From: Sipunculus nudus
Lineage: Eukaryota; Annelida; Sipuncula; Golfingiida; Sipunculidae
Length of the DNA stretch: 64,000 nt
Reading direction: 5' to 3'
NCBI GenBank assembly: GCA_026874595.1
Contig: CM049310.1
Coordinates: forward strand, 27,949,058-28,013,057
How positions within the stretch are numbered: position 1 is the stretch's first letter; every line of letters begins with the position of its first letter. This document shows positions 1 to 10,800 of the stretch, piece after piece. The translations under genes and the position numbers were made by a program. The notes under the pieces are model-generated. The model was not told the DNA's origin. It did no database searches and saw nothing but the letters and a program-made list of their open reading frames with translations.

Positions 1-495
1 GATAAACCTACACGCGGTGCAATACATACTGACTTATCGCCAGCATTAAAATAAAAATACATCGTCTCGTTATGAAGTACGAGTACTACTCTTTCATGAA
101 AGTGAATAAAGACGGTGCTGTTTCTAAATGAGGGGGTCCAGGATGGACTGATTCAGGGGTAAAGGTCCTTGCGACGAAGGTCAGGGTTCTCCTGAGTCCT
201 GACGGTGTGTCCTCTTTCAGAATCACCTGCTCCAAATACAATACATAAGGGAACTTTCTGATAGATGGCGCTGTGATACATTTCGGCGAACTTTAGTAAT
301 CAGGTCTATTTTCCCCATGTAATTTTTCATTCAAGGTAATATTAAGTACATCAGAAAAGCGAAGCGACCAAGGAGATAGCAAAAATCTGTAGAGTAGGTC
401 AAGAGTGACTGCCGCAACCAAACGGCCACCCACATAACCACTTTTGTATCATGGGTACTGCTAAGACTTCTGATTCCCCCCTCCCCCTCCTCCCC

Positions 496-559
<64 letters not shown>

Positions 560-654
560 AAATGGAATTTTGAGTTCATTGGTGTAATCAGATTTGGAAA
601 GTGGAGAAACGTGAATATTAGGGCAATTCCAAGCATTTTTTTTTCAATTATTTT
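1..654. other. Repeat-poor leader with an AT microsatellite
   Basis: I see no supportable gene here. The only clear feature is an uninterrupted (AT)n tract at about 499-557, preceded by a C-rich stretch. Open frames across it are translations of the microsatellite. Confidence 0.6.
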
Positions 655-1500
655 ATCCGCGGATACCTAGTTTTTTACGCGGGTGCTGCCGCCCTTCGCG
701 TTCGTTCCGGAGAACTCCTCTGGGACCTTTAGACCGATCTTTCCGATACCCGGCATACTTATTTGCTCACATGTGAACTGGTGCGTAACAAAGACTGGTG
801 GCGCCACCTGCAATCCTCTTCATGCAATATAAATCTGGATGTCTTATTGATAAGCTGAAATTGTGCATCTCGTGCTCGAGCCATTTATTCGTCTTAGTGA
901 TTGGTTTAATGTATGGGGATGAAATTGTGCATGTCCATAGATCTTGGAAACTTCCATTTCGTACTACAGACTGGTGGCGCCATCTGTAATCTTTTTGCGT
1001 GGCGTCCATCCGTGCGTTTGTTTTGGGTAAAAATTTCTCATATCCCAGGAGTGTTTCAATGTATTGGTCTAATAATTGGCATGTCCATCCAACTGGGTGA
1101 GTTTTCTTGTAGACCAGACAGGCGGCGCCACCTTCCTTCCCGGTTCCCGGTAGAATACATTGATGCCTTTTTCTCAGGAGTGGTTCGCCATCTTAGCCTG
1201 AAATTGTACATGTCCTAGATCTTCATTTATGCACTTTTTCCCAGTACGTTCATGCATTCATCCAAAAAGTGATTTGATGTATTAAAATGAAAATTTGCAT
1301 GTGCTTAGATATTGGAATGGCCTATCTTATATACAAAACTGTTTTGGCCATCCACAATTAGTTTCATCTTGTATCCATCTGTAGATCTGATGCCACGAAT
1401 TTGGTGTCATGTCATGTCAGAAAAATGCCTTACTTTACACATGCCTCTGTGATTTCGCGGATACACGTTGTCACCTGCCCGTTTTCTAGTTCCTCTATTT
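655..1500 (+). repeat. Dispersed repeat, GGTGGCGCCACC family, copy 1
   Basis: It opens near 658 with a CCGCGGATACC-like end and then TTCCGGAGAACTCCTCTG. It carries several GGTGGCGCCA or GGCGCCACC palindromes (about 798, 973, 1122) and closes near 1456 with CGCGGATACACG. The same order of motifs recurs at 18.17-19.9 kb and 23.7-25 kb, so this is one mobile-element family. No transposase frame survives. The family name is unknown to me. Confidence 0.6.
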
Positions 1501-1621
1501 CTTATTCATTCAAAGCGAACTATTACATGCACTACGCGCAGTGGCATCGATTTTGCTTCAAGGGTGAGTGGGGGGTTGACTCGCACCCTTTTTCAAATAC
1601 GCACACACAAATATATATATA

Positions 1622-1623
<2 letters not shown>

Positions 1624-1671
<48 letters not shown>

Positions 1672-1690
1672 CTATATTTATATATATACA
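1624..1690. repeat. AT microsatellite
   Basis: An (AT)n tract runs from about 1625 to 1669, with a short degenerate AT-rich tail. It is simple sequence with no coding meaning. Confidence 0.9.
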
Positions 1691-1739
1691 TACACATTTT
1701 ATTGTCTCTGTGACACATTTCAAATATATTTCAATTAAG

Positions 1740-3230
1740 TATAAGGTTTCAAAAATAAGGTATATTTTGCTTCCAGTATATATAACATGTTATTCTTAAC
1801 CAGGTTTAGATATATTAAAGTTCATATTAAACTCAGAAATGGAACTATAGTCTATAATTGTAATTATTAATATATTTCATTTCCAACATATAAATATTAT
1901 TCTCTGAATATTAGGGGGGATGATTACATTGACCATCCCCCTTGCAAAAAAGTATAGGTGGTAAACATAGCCCCCCCCCCCCCCCGTGAATTGATGCCCC
2001 TTTCAAGAAATCTGGCAGTGTTACTAGCATAATAAGCCAGACTGATAATCAGGACATGAGGTGATAATGAAGTTTATCTAAATGAATAAATGTAAGAATT
2101 TCACTAAACCTTCCATGTGCATGAAACATGCCATATATACATATATACATATATACATATATACATATATACATATATACATATATACATATATACATAT
2201 ATACATTCGCGTCCACCGACTACAGAGCTCGCTTAGGATTTTGAAGTTGAAGAAAGATTTTTCGCAGTTATTTTTGCACAACACGAGTAAAAAACTTGTC
2301 TTCAAAGGGCCCTTTTTACATACCAGGTATATTAAATATAAGAGATAAATTGTTTTCTCCTTCAAACATTGTATCTGCCAGTGTTTCGTTCTAACACCGT
2401 CTGCTTACACCTCCTGCACACAATTGGGAGTAAGCTTGCATCTGGCGCGACCAGTGCAGCAAAACATGAACATTGCGCACGGCACCTTGAAGGCCGTGCC
2501 GCGTCCCTTCACATATCCAGATTTGTCAGGCTTCAAACCAGTGTTTTCATTTCTTCTAACATGTTTCTTTTCCTTGACTGGGAGTTGTCGCGTGGAGATC
2601 AGACCCCTGGTCATGCAGTCTTGTTTAGATTAACAGGCACACGCAAACTTGTTTATTCACATACAGAACAATAAAAAAGTTATAAATGAAGCATGTAAGT
2701 CCGTATATACTGGGGTGGTTATACTGGAAAACATTTGAATTCAGCCAAAATGAACAAATGTCTTTAGATAATCCACATATAAATGCGAATGATAATGTAC
2801 CTCTTAGGGGTGTCTCATGTCATCTCGCCATGTTCAGTCGACAAGTAAATTTTAAAATTAAATGAGACTTACCTCTTAAGTTGAAGTTGGTTGGAATTTA
2901 ACTCTCATCTGGATCATTTTAGCTCCGCGCATGCGCACGCACATCTCGTAGAATCCCGAATGATCAGATTAGAGTTAAATCATAACTGTAGTGTAGAGGA
3001 AAAGAAGCGGATCGGAAGTAAATATGCATGGCTTCTGAATAGGTCAAGTGGAAGGGAATATAATTTGTTTGCATTTTTTCATTGCAGGCGAAAATTATAA
3101 ATATTAATATTTTACAAATTAACCATTTATATTGTTTGTCCAATGAATACCGATGCGACCTTTAGCTGTCCAAAGCGACACAAGATATGATCTAAGAAGG
3201 AACAACGGGGAAGGATTCACTGCAATAAAT
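1740..3230. other. Non-coding stretch with simple repeats
   Basis: It holds a C homopolymer near 1971-1985 and a regular ATATAC hexanucleotide array at about 2130-2206. The rest is unique AT-rich sequence. Open frames crossing the array are simple-sequence translations. I see no gene. Confidence 0.6.
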
Positions 3231-3237
3231 GTTAAAA

Positions 3238-3503
3238 GGGGTGTTTCCATGTGCACGTGTATATATGCGTATATGCGTGAACAATCGCTCATATAGTTTG
3301 ATAACTGGTGTGTTTTCATGTGTCATTCGGCGTATATGGGTATGTGCGTGAAAATCGCCACAGGGTCTGCATGAACACGGGGAATCGGGGTAAAATGACG
3401 TCACTCCACCATCTTTTAGTGGAGGGCCTGCTCGATCCACTGTGCAAATATATTGTCTGCCAGCAACCATATACGCATATACGCGCACATGAAAACACAC
3501 CTT
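3238..3503. mobile_element. MITE-like element with about 35-bp inverted ends
   Basis: The left end (GGGGTGTTTCCATGTGCACG and onward) is inverted at the right end (3466-3503, ending in CATGAAAACACACC). Both ends carry GCGTATATGCG-like runs. A related end occurs internally near 3308. The centre holds a perfect CRE palindrome, TGACGTCA, at 3396-3403. It has no coding capacity, as expected of a miniature inverted-repeat transposon. Confidence 0.6.
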
Positions 3504-4164
3504 AACGGTATCCAGATTGTGGTCATCATAAAGCAGAAACCGTTTATAGCTGCGCTTACTTTTCAGACTTGTTAAGGCAGAATTAAATTACGGTAGAATT
3601 AAATGGTACAACTATTTTATGGACCTAGAAAGTTCAGGTTAGGAGCCATTACCAATGGGTAAGGTATTGTTATTAATTAAGCTGGCATTGTGCAAGGTCA
3701 GGTGCTTAGCTCCATGAGGATAGCAGGTTTAGTTACTGTATGAAAATCTAAAATATATTTATTGCGCAAACATAATTTTTCTGTTATTATCTGAATATGT
3801 TAGTTTAGATGTGACTAAGGGAAACAGTCTATTTTGGAATATCCTAAAATACATTAGTATACTAAAGAATATCTGAACCTTGTTGTTAATATATACATAA
3901 ATATTTGAATATCTATGATTTAATGCCAGGGTGACCATGCAGGGCCAGCCTAAGATCATTGAGTAACTGGGGAAAATTACAGATATTAAAATTTATGTAT
4001 ACATTAATGAGGGAATTAAACAGACTAGGAAATTTTATTCTGAGAGTAACAAACAAAAACACATGTATTAAAGATACTCTTTTATATATAGCAGTGCCAC
4101 AACTACATTGTAATCACAAACAAAAATATGCAGGATGCACCATTTACAATAAATGATTAAAAAA

Positions 4165-5120
4165 CTAGGGACCCATGGGTCGCGACGCTCAGGTGAATTT
4201 GATTGTAAGGATATTTTTATGAACTTATTTCAAAATGTGGGTCCTGTGAACTTAACAAATGACCCTGTGACCAAAATATCTGAGAGCTTACTATCCTTGA
4301 ACTTACAGCATTTAGATTATCTTAAAAATCTTTTGAAAAAGTGTGATGTTGACCTTTGACCAGTAAACCTTAGAATCTACAGATTCTTCCACTTTGGGCA
4401 AGTAAGCCATGAGAGAAAGATGGAAGCTTGGGATGAAAATATTGATTTATAGTGCATCCACAATCTTTTTAAAGATGTGGCTCCTCTGAACTTTACCTTT
4501 GACCTCAGGACCACGAAAATAAATGTTTCTTACGTAAGTGGTGGGTCATTAATAAATAAAGTTAGATGTCAATCTGTCTTTCAAACCAGAGATATCATCA
4601 ATAAACTAATTTGTGAATGGATTGGCCCTGTGACCTTGACCTTTGATCCTATGTCCAAAAAATCAACAAGTTTCTTGCTTTAGTGGTGGGCCATATATAA
4701 ATCAAGTTTGAAACCAATATGTCAAACCAAATGGAGTTATCATCTGGAAACTACTTCGTGAACAGATGCCCCTGTGACCATGACCTTTCAACTTGTGACC
4801 GCAAATTCATTTATATGTTCTTTCCCTATTGACAGGTCTGCTATTTGCGCAAGATGGAAGGTTATGGATGAAAAGCCTGGCTTAAAATGCAGCCATAATT
4901 TTTTTAAATATGTTGGTCCTGTGACCTTGACCTTTGACCCTAAAATCATAAAGGTTCTTGCTTTAGTGGTGGCCCATACATAAGTCAAGTTTGAAATCCA
5001 TGTCAATCTAATCTGGGGTTATCATCTGGAAACAAATTTGTGTTTATTGACGGATGGACAAACAGACAGACAGACCAACAGACGGACAGGGTGATTACTA
5101 CAGGGCATCCACTTCCGATC
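4165..5120 (+). repeat. Dispersed repeat rich in TGACC half-sites, copy 1
   Basis: The phrase CCTGTGACCTTGACCTTTGA and variants recur near 4240, 4625, 4770 and 4918. Each is followed by conserved words such as AAGTTTGAAA and TAGTGGTGGG. The element ends in a GACGGACAGACAGACAGACC-type tail around 5050-5090. The open frames over it are short and not conserved in register. The same family is inverted at 61.35-62.64 kb. Confidence 0.6.
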
Positions 5121-5825
5121 AATGAACAGACCAGGTTTGGGACACTAGATCAAATCACAGCTGAGAAACTGACATTTTATAGTAATAAATGTAATATTGG
5201 TAAAAATGAGAAAAATACAGGTGGCGCCATCAGTTTTTTTTAACTGACCAAACTAATCATGGTCAATATTCATGGCAAGATTAATGAAAATCCATGCATT
5301 AATTATCAAGATACTGGAGGTTCTGTATCAATTTTTAAATTATTCTGGGGGTACTTACAAGCACCACAGCTCGGATGACATAGGTTGCAGTTACCTAATT
5401 TCAGGTTTCCAAGGAGATTTTTTTATTAACCTCCTTGGATATTTAGTAACAGGTTTAGGTTCAGCGGTTACGATTTGTGCCCTGCTAACGGACGGCCGGA
5501 GGCCCGGACAGAAGGACGGCACTACAGACAAAGCACCATACCCAAACATACTCTAATGGATGGTAGACACGTAATATGAGGCTCAGGCCCCCAGGCTTCC
5601 CCGCTGTGACCAGTTATTTAGCTAAACCAGTGCATCCTGACTGACACTGGAAAGTTCTCGGAGCTAACCAAAACAGTTGTCAGCGCAATCTACAGGTACC
5701 GCTGGTATACACTGGTACCTATCACGGATACAGGACCAAACGAAAGTTACTGATATGAAGTACGATGGTGGCTCTCAGATAAGCTAAAACGGTACAAACA
5801 GCCATCGGGATGGAGGGACCAGTAG
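5121..5825. other. Intergenic, no gene recognised
   Basis: A short GACGGCCGGAGGCCCGGACAG tail near 5490-5515 suggests another transposon remnant. I see nothing else. Confidence 0.5.
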
Positions 5826-6526
5826 TGGATCACTGACCCAGAGGAACCAATGGAGGGTCTCTGTTCTGGTGGTACCAGGTGTCACTGATACAGAGGAACC
5901 AATGGAGGGTCTCTGGTCTGGTTGTACCAAGGGTGTCACTGATACAGAGGAACCAATGGAGGGTCTCTGGTCTAGTTGTACCAATGGTGTCTTTGATACA
6001 GAGGTACCAATTGAAAGTCTCTGGTCTGGTTGTACCAAGTGTGTCACTGATACAGAGGAACCAATGGAGGGTCTCTGGTCTGGTTGTACCAATGGTGTCT
6101 TTGATACAGAGGTACCAATTGAAGGTCTCTGGTCTGGTTGTACCAAGTGTGTCACTGATACAGAGGAACCAATGGAGGGTCTCTGGTCTGGTTGTACCAA
6201 GTGTGTCACTGATACAAAGGAACCAGTGGAGGTTCTCTGGTCTGGTTGTACCAAGTGTGTCCCTGATACAGAGGAACCAATGGAGGGTCTCTGGTCTGGT
6301 TGTACCAAGTGTGTCACTGATACAGAGGAACCAATGGAGGGTCTCTGGTCTGGTTGTACCAAGTGTGTCACTGATACAGAGGAACCAATGGAGGGTCTCT
6401 GGTTTGGTTGTACCAATGGTATGTCTTTGATACAGAGGTTCAAATGGAGGGTCTCTGGCCTGGTTGTACCAAGTTTGTCACTGATACAGAAGAACCAATG
6501 GAGGGTCTCTGGTCTGGTTTGTACCA
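5826..6526. repeat. 54-bp minisatellite, about 13 copies
   Basis: The unit GTCACTGATACAGAGGAACC...GGTCTGGTTGTACCAA repeats with a 54-bp period (starts at 5881, 5935 and 5989). It has point variants (CACTGATA versus CTTTGATA; AATGGAGG versus ATTGAAGG). Because 54 is a multiple of 3 and the unit contains few stops, several frames stay open on both strands and encode 18-residue repeats. There are no splice sites or flanking coding sequence to make it a protein, so I treat it as non-coding. Confidence 0.85.
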
Positions 6527-6779
6527 AAGATCTTATGTGTACAAGCTGTGATATAATAGTAACAGTGCTCAATAAAGTGAGGGCTGATCACATACTGCAG
6601 ACCCCTGTACTTGAATTGCTGTAAACAACACTTGACACGTTTGACCAATTCCTTTCAAATTTCAGATTATATTATCTTAAAACCTTATCTATCCATCGTG
6701 TGAAAATAAAACATTTTGATCTGATTTCTGGTATACACTTAAAACGATGTTAAATATAGTTGTTTGCTTGAAATAAGCT

Positions 6780-7215
6780 CTCTAGCTTTAAAAAATATGT
6801 TGAGTAAATATATCTCCTTTTTTTTTACAAAGTGCATTTTTTTGGGCTCATAACTTCAAAGATTTATGCAATATTGACCTAATTTCTGGATGTACATATG
6901 TAATATATGCAGATATGGTCATACATGAATAGATTAAAACCAGTGGTTTTACATGGTGGGCAGTTTTGAAGTGTACCAATAGGATTTCCTTGAAAATGGG
7001 AGTTTTCCCTCAATTTCTCAAAGGAATGAACCCCCAGTGACACTGTTTCAGGTTTGGATGGAGAGTATAGTGATATCTAACACTACGTTGATTTTTTTAT
7101 TTGTAGGCTTAAAGGTTTCAAAACATGCCTTGTTAATGGACTTCCGGCCGGCCAGATGACGAACTAAGGACCGCGACTGTAGCTCAGATTATAGTCAGTG
7201 GAGCTTAGGAAAGAA
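6780..7215 (+). repeat. Dispersed repeat ending in GCTCAG...AGTCAG (family A), copy 1
   Basis: The words AAGTGCATTTTTTTGGGCTC, GGTTTCAAAACATGCC and a terminal TAGCTCAGATTATAGTCAGT recur at 33.13-34.28 kb and, inverted, at 43.15-43.62 kb. Other copies carry a GGACGGACGG-type stretch before the end. It is a non-autonomous element with no frame. Confidence 0.6.
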
Positions 7216-7840
7216 GCCTTGCATCTAGACTTTGTCAAACTTGTGCTATTTCACAGGGAGGATCATGGAATTCATATTTTTCTTCTTCAGACACTTGTAC
7301 ATGTTTATCCCAATCTAATTAGATGATAATTTTCAAGATGATTATAAACTGCATATCAAATTAAATCTATCTCTGACTATCCAAACAATTTCTGAACTTT
7401 CAGTTAAGAAAGTCATTGGAATTTCAATTTATTTTTTAAATTACCAAAATACAAGAGGGATGTACAAGTCCCTATCCCTAAATCCAGTTTATAGACATTT
7501 TAGCTTGGATACAATCAAAACAGGAGTGACCAGTAATTTTAACTTTCAAATGACCAAAAACACATGTTTTTGTTTCTATGGATCTTTTCGGATTCTCTAA
7601 ACAAGGGAGCAAAAAATGGTTCATGTTACAAAGTCAAAATAGACATTTTGACCAGTTTCAATGGCTTTGTCAAACTGCTTTAACACTGGTCCTAGCATGT
7701 CTTACTCATAGGTTCCAAGAGTTCCCAAGAACTAAATGTCACTGACAGGGAGTAACCTATCTTGCATGAGAATACAATCATTCCGTATGATCACAAACAC
7801 ACAACAAACAAAAGATAGAGACACTGGTCGACTTGATGTG

Positions 7841-7846
7841 TTTATT
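7841..7846 (-). terminator. RPL7A polyadenylation signal
   Basis: AATAAA on the minus strand, 30 nt beyond the RPL7A stop codon, giving a short 3' UTR. That is usual for ribosomal-protein genes. Confidence 0.8.
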
Positions 7847-7876
7847 TGGGCTGTACATCTGAGGAAGGGGTGGCTT

Positions 7877-10800
7877 TTAGCCCATCTTCTGGGCCAGTTC
7901 CTTAGCTTTAGCTTTCTCCAACTTGGTGATTCTTGCTTGAGATTTGCTGCCCATGACACCACCGCCCCAGTGACGACGCAGCTGTAAAGAGACATCAAAT
8001 AAAACAATTAGAATAAGAGCACCGTAACGTGCATAATATGCCCATCTAACATCTTTTGACCTCTGACCATGTTAAATATGTGTGAAATCTGCTGAAGAAT
8101 TTAACTGAGGTGAGAAACTCTATTGGTACATATGTAGGAGTTTCATGAAAATCCATAGGATTTTAGTTAGGTCACCACAGTGCCTCCAAGTGCAGTGAAC
8201 TCTGACCTCATTAAATGTGTGGATTTTGCTGGAAGTAGAACTTAGGCAAGATATTTTACTGATTTACTTTTCTGATGAGTTTTATCAAAATTCATTTTCT
8301 TCTCAAGTTATCCTGACGACACCACAAAGTAGCCTAGTGACCCATGACCTTATTAAATATGCATGGATTTTTCCAATAACCGAACTAGGGCGAGATAATC
8401 TCTTGGTTAGTAGTAAGGGTGAGTTTGGTGAAATCAAACAAAGCCTCAGTAAATTATCACAGCAACACTAAAAGTTAACAGACAGACAGCAGTTATACCA
8501 TAATACACCCTTCATATGATGGGCCTATAAAAATTAAGATTTATTATAGGAAAGTCATGTATACAAACTTGAAGCAAATAATGTAAATAATTTCAAATGT
8601 CTCATTTGCTTTAAAGTAACCATAAAAGTAGCAACAACAGCTTAGATAATAAAAGTATGGAGTGCCAAGGCAGTCCAGAAAGGGCACACAGGTTTCAAAT
8701 GGGCCAATGAACCTGCTGTGTAAATTATGGAATGCTTGCATATGCATGAATTCACAAGTCTTGGTGCCTACAGCAATGGCTCCTTTTAAACTATAGACAT
8801 TCAAGTGTTGGAATTTTAATATTAGCTGTATTTCTTAAAAGAATTTTGATCTTGACCAAATATCATTCAGCACTAAATTTGCCAGGCCCAGACCCGACAC
8901 CGATATTATCCTTAGTTGATCTTGAACATTATCTAATGCAGCCAATTTGCCTGTTGTAATTTTTCAAGTAAATATCTAAAATTAATTGCAAAACAATTTG
9001 TGGTGTAGTTGTGTCAGTAGAAGTTTGACCTTAATTTCTGTATACCTCCTTTCACAGGTACAGGAACATAAAATTTTACCAGACAGAATACAGACAGACT
9101 GCTGACCTTGAATTTTAAAATATGACAATTATGAAATGTATGTAAACTAACCTCATCAAACCTCTCATTGAAGTTGGTCTTCACAGCCTCAACCAGCTTG
9201 TTGAGGGATCCCTTATCTTCTCTAAAACAGAAAATTATAAAACAGTTATAAAATGTTACATTACATTCCTTTCATATGGAAATAACAGAAAATTTTATTG
9301 CATATATCTGAAGATGCAGTTAACTAAATTTCTTGATTTACTGATCTCAGACACAATTCTCAACACCCAATTTTTTTTATTCGAGTGTCCATCAAATTTG
9401 GATCAATCAACATACTCAGGAGATACTCAGCATCAAATGTCAAAAATAAAAATCTACAAAAGAACTTCAGGTGAAGAAATTCAAACATCACTGTAGCTCC
9501 TAATCACCAAAATGGACATTTTATACATCAACTGACACAGACAGACCATTTCAAAGAGATAAGCATAAGAACAAGCATAATACACTGGATGGTTAACTGA
9601 TCCAAAAACAACAGCAACTTACGGATATACTTGTGTGAAAGCCAAGCAGGTGGCTGTTTTACGACGGACAACACGGCCAAGCCTGGCCTTGCCTTTGACG
9701 ATGCAGTATGGGACACCCATTTTCCTGCACAAAGCTGGGAGGAACAGCACAACCTGTAAAGAAGATAACCAATTTATCTTGTTGCTCATTTGAGGATATG
9801 AGACAAAGTTTATTTTCTTGAAACAGGATCATGACTTAACAACTTGAAGCTTCATTTGTTTCATAAGGGATCATGAACAAAATTACATTTTTTTATAACA
9901 CTATGAATTAAACTAAGTTCATCCCCTTCAAATCTAATGCATACATTGTTCTTTTTTTCAATGCGCAGGGACCAGTTTTGTCTGATTTACACAAGGGCAT
10001 TACTCAATATTTGAGGATATCTCTCAGTTTAGTATTCAGCAGGAACTGTTTTAACAAATGGTATGTTAATTTATGGACTAATGAAGTAAAATCAGTACTT
10101 TTCTAAACCATTTTCATAAAATTTCCAATCAAGCTATTTTTGAATACAGTCAATATGAACCTGCATTATTTATTGTAGACCAATAAAGCATAATCCTGTA
10201 AAATACATGAAAAGGCAAAACGACATACTGGTGTCATGGTCAGAATTTACTTCATGTTTGTATCTTTACAATATAATTAAAATTTGCTAGAGTTGCTCAG
10301 ATTTAAAAAGCTCATTTGAAAGTCAACACGGGAACTTCAGGTGAAGAAATTCAAACATCATTGCAACTCATTTGTATTCAGTATTTTTTCTCTATGAAAA
10401 CAATCCAATGAATGATATGAGCATGAACAGTTAAAACGTACATTTAACAAAGCAAAATGAAACATATGGAGGTCAGTGGCCTGTACCGAGCAAATAATAA
10501 ATGCCACCAGCTAATCAGTGTGCTTACCTCAATTGGGTCCACATCGTGAGCGATAACAACAAGCTGTGCCTTCTTTGACTCTACCAGGCTGGTAACGGTG
10601 TTGACACCGGACCTGACCATCAGCTGACGCTTTGTGGGAGCATCATCCTTTCCTTTCACACGCTCCTCAGCACGAACACTAAGGCGGGCCTTCTTCTGTT
10701 GTCTGGTCTCAGGCCTGTATTTGTCCATCAGGCGGAACAGGCTGGATGCTTGAATTGAAAGATATTAAAAAATGTATGATGGTAGGAAGGAAATTGTTGG

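Noticed and set aside
5784-6624. Overlapping 250-260 aa open frames on both strands read as repeat proteins
   Set aside because: They are translations of a 54-bp minisatellite, are open in several frames at once and lack splice or start context.
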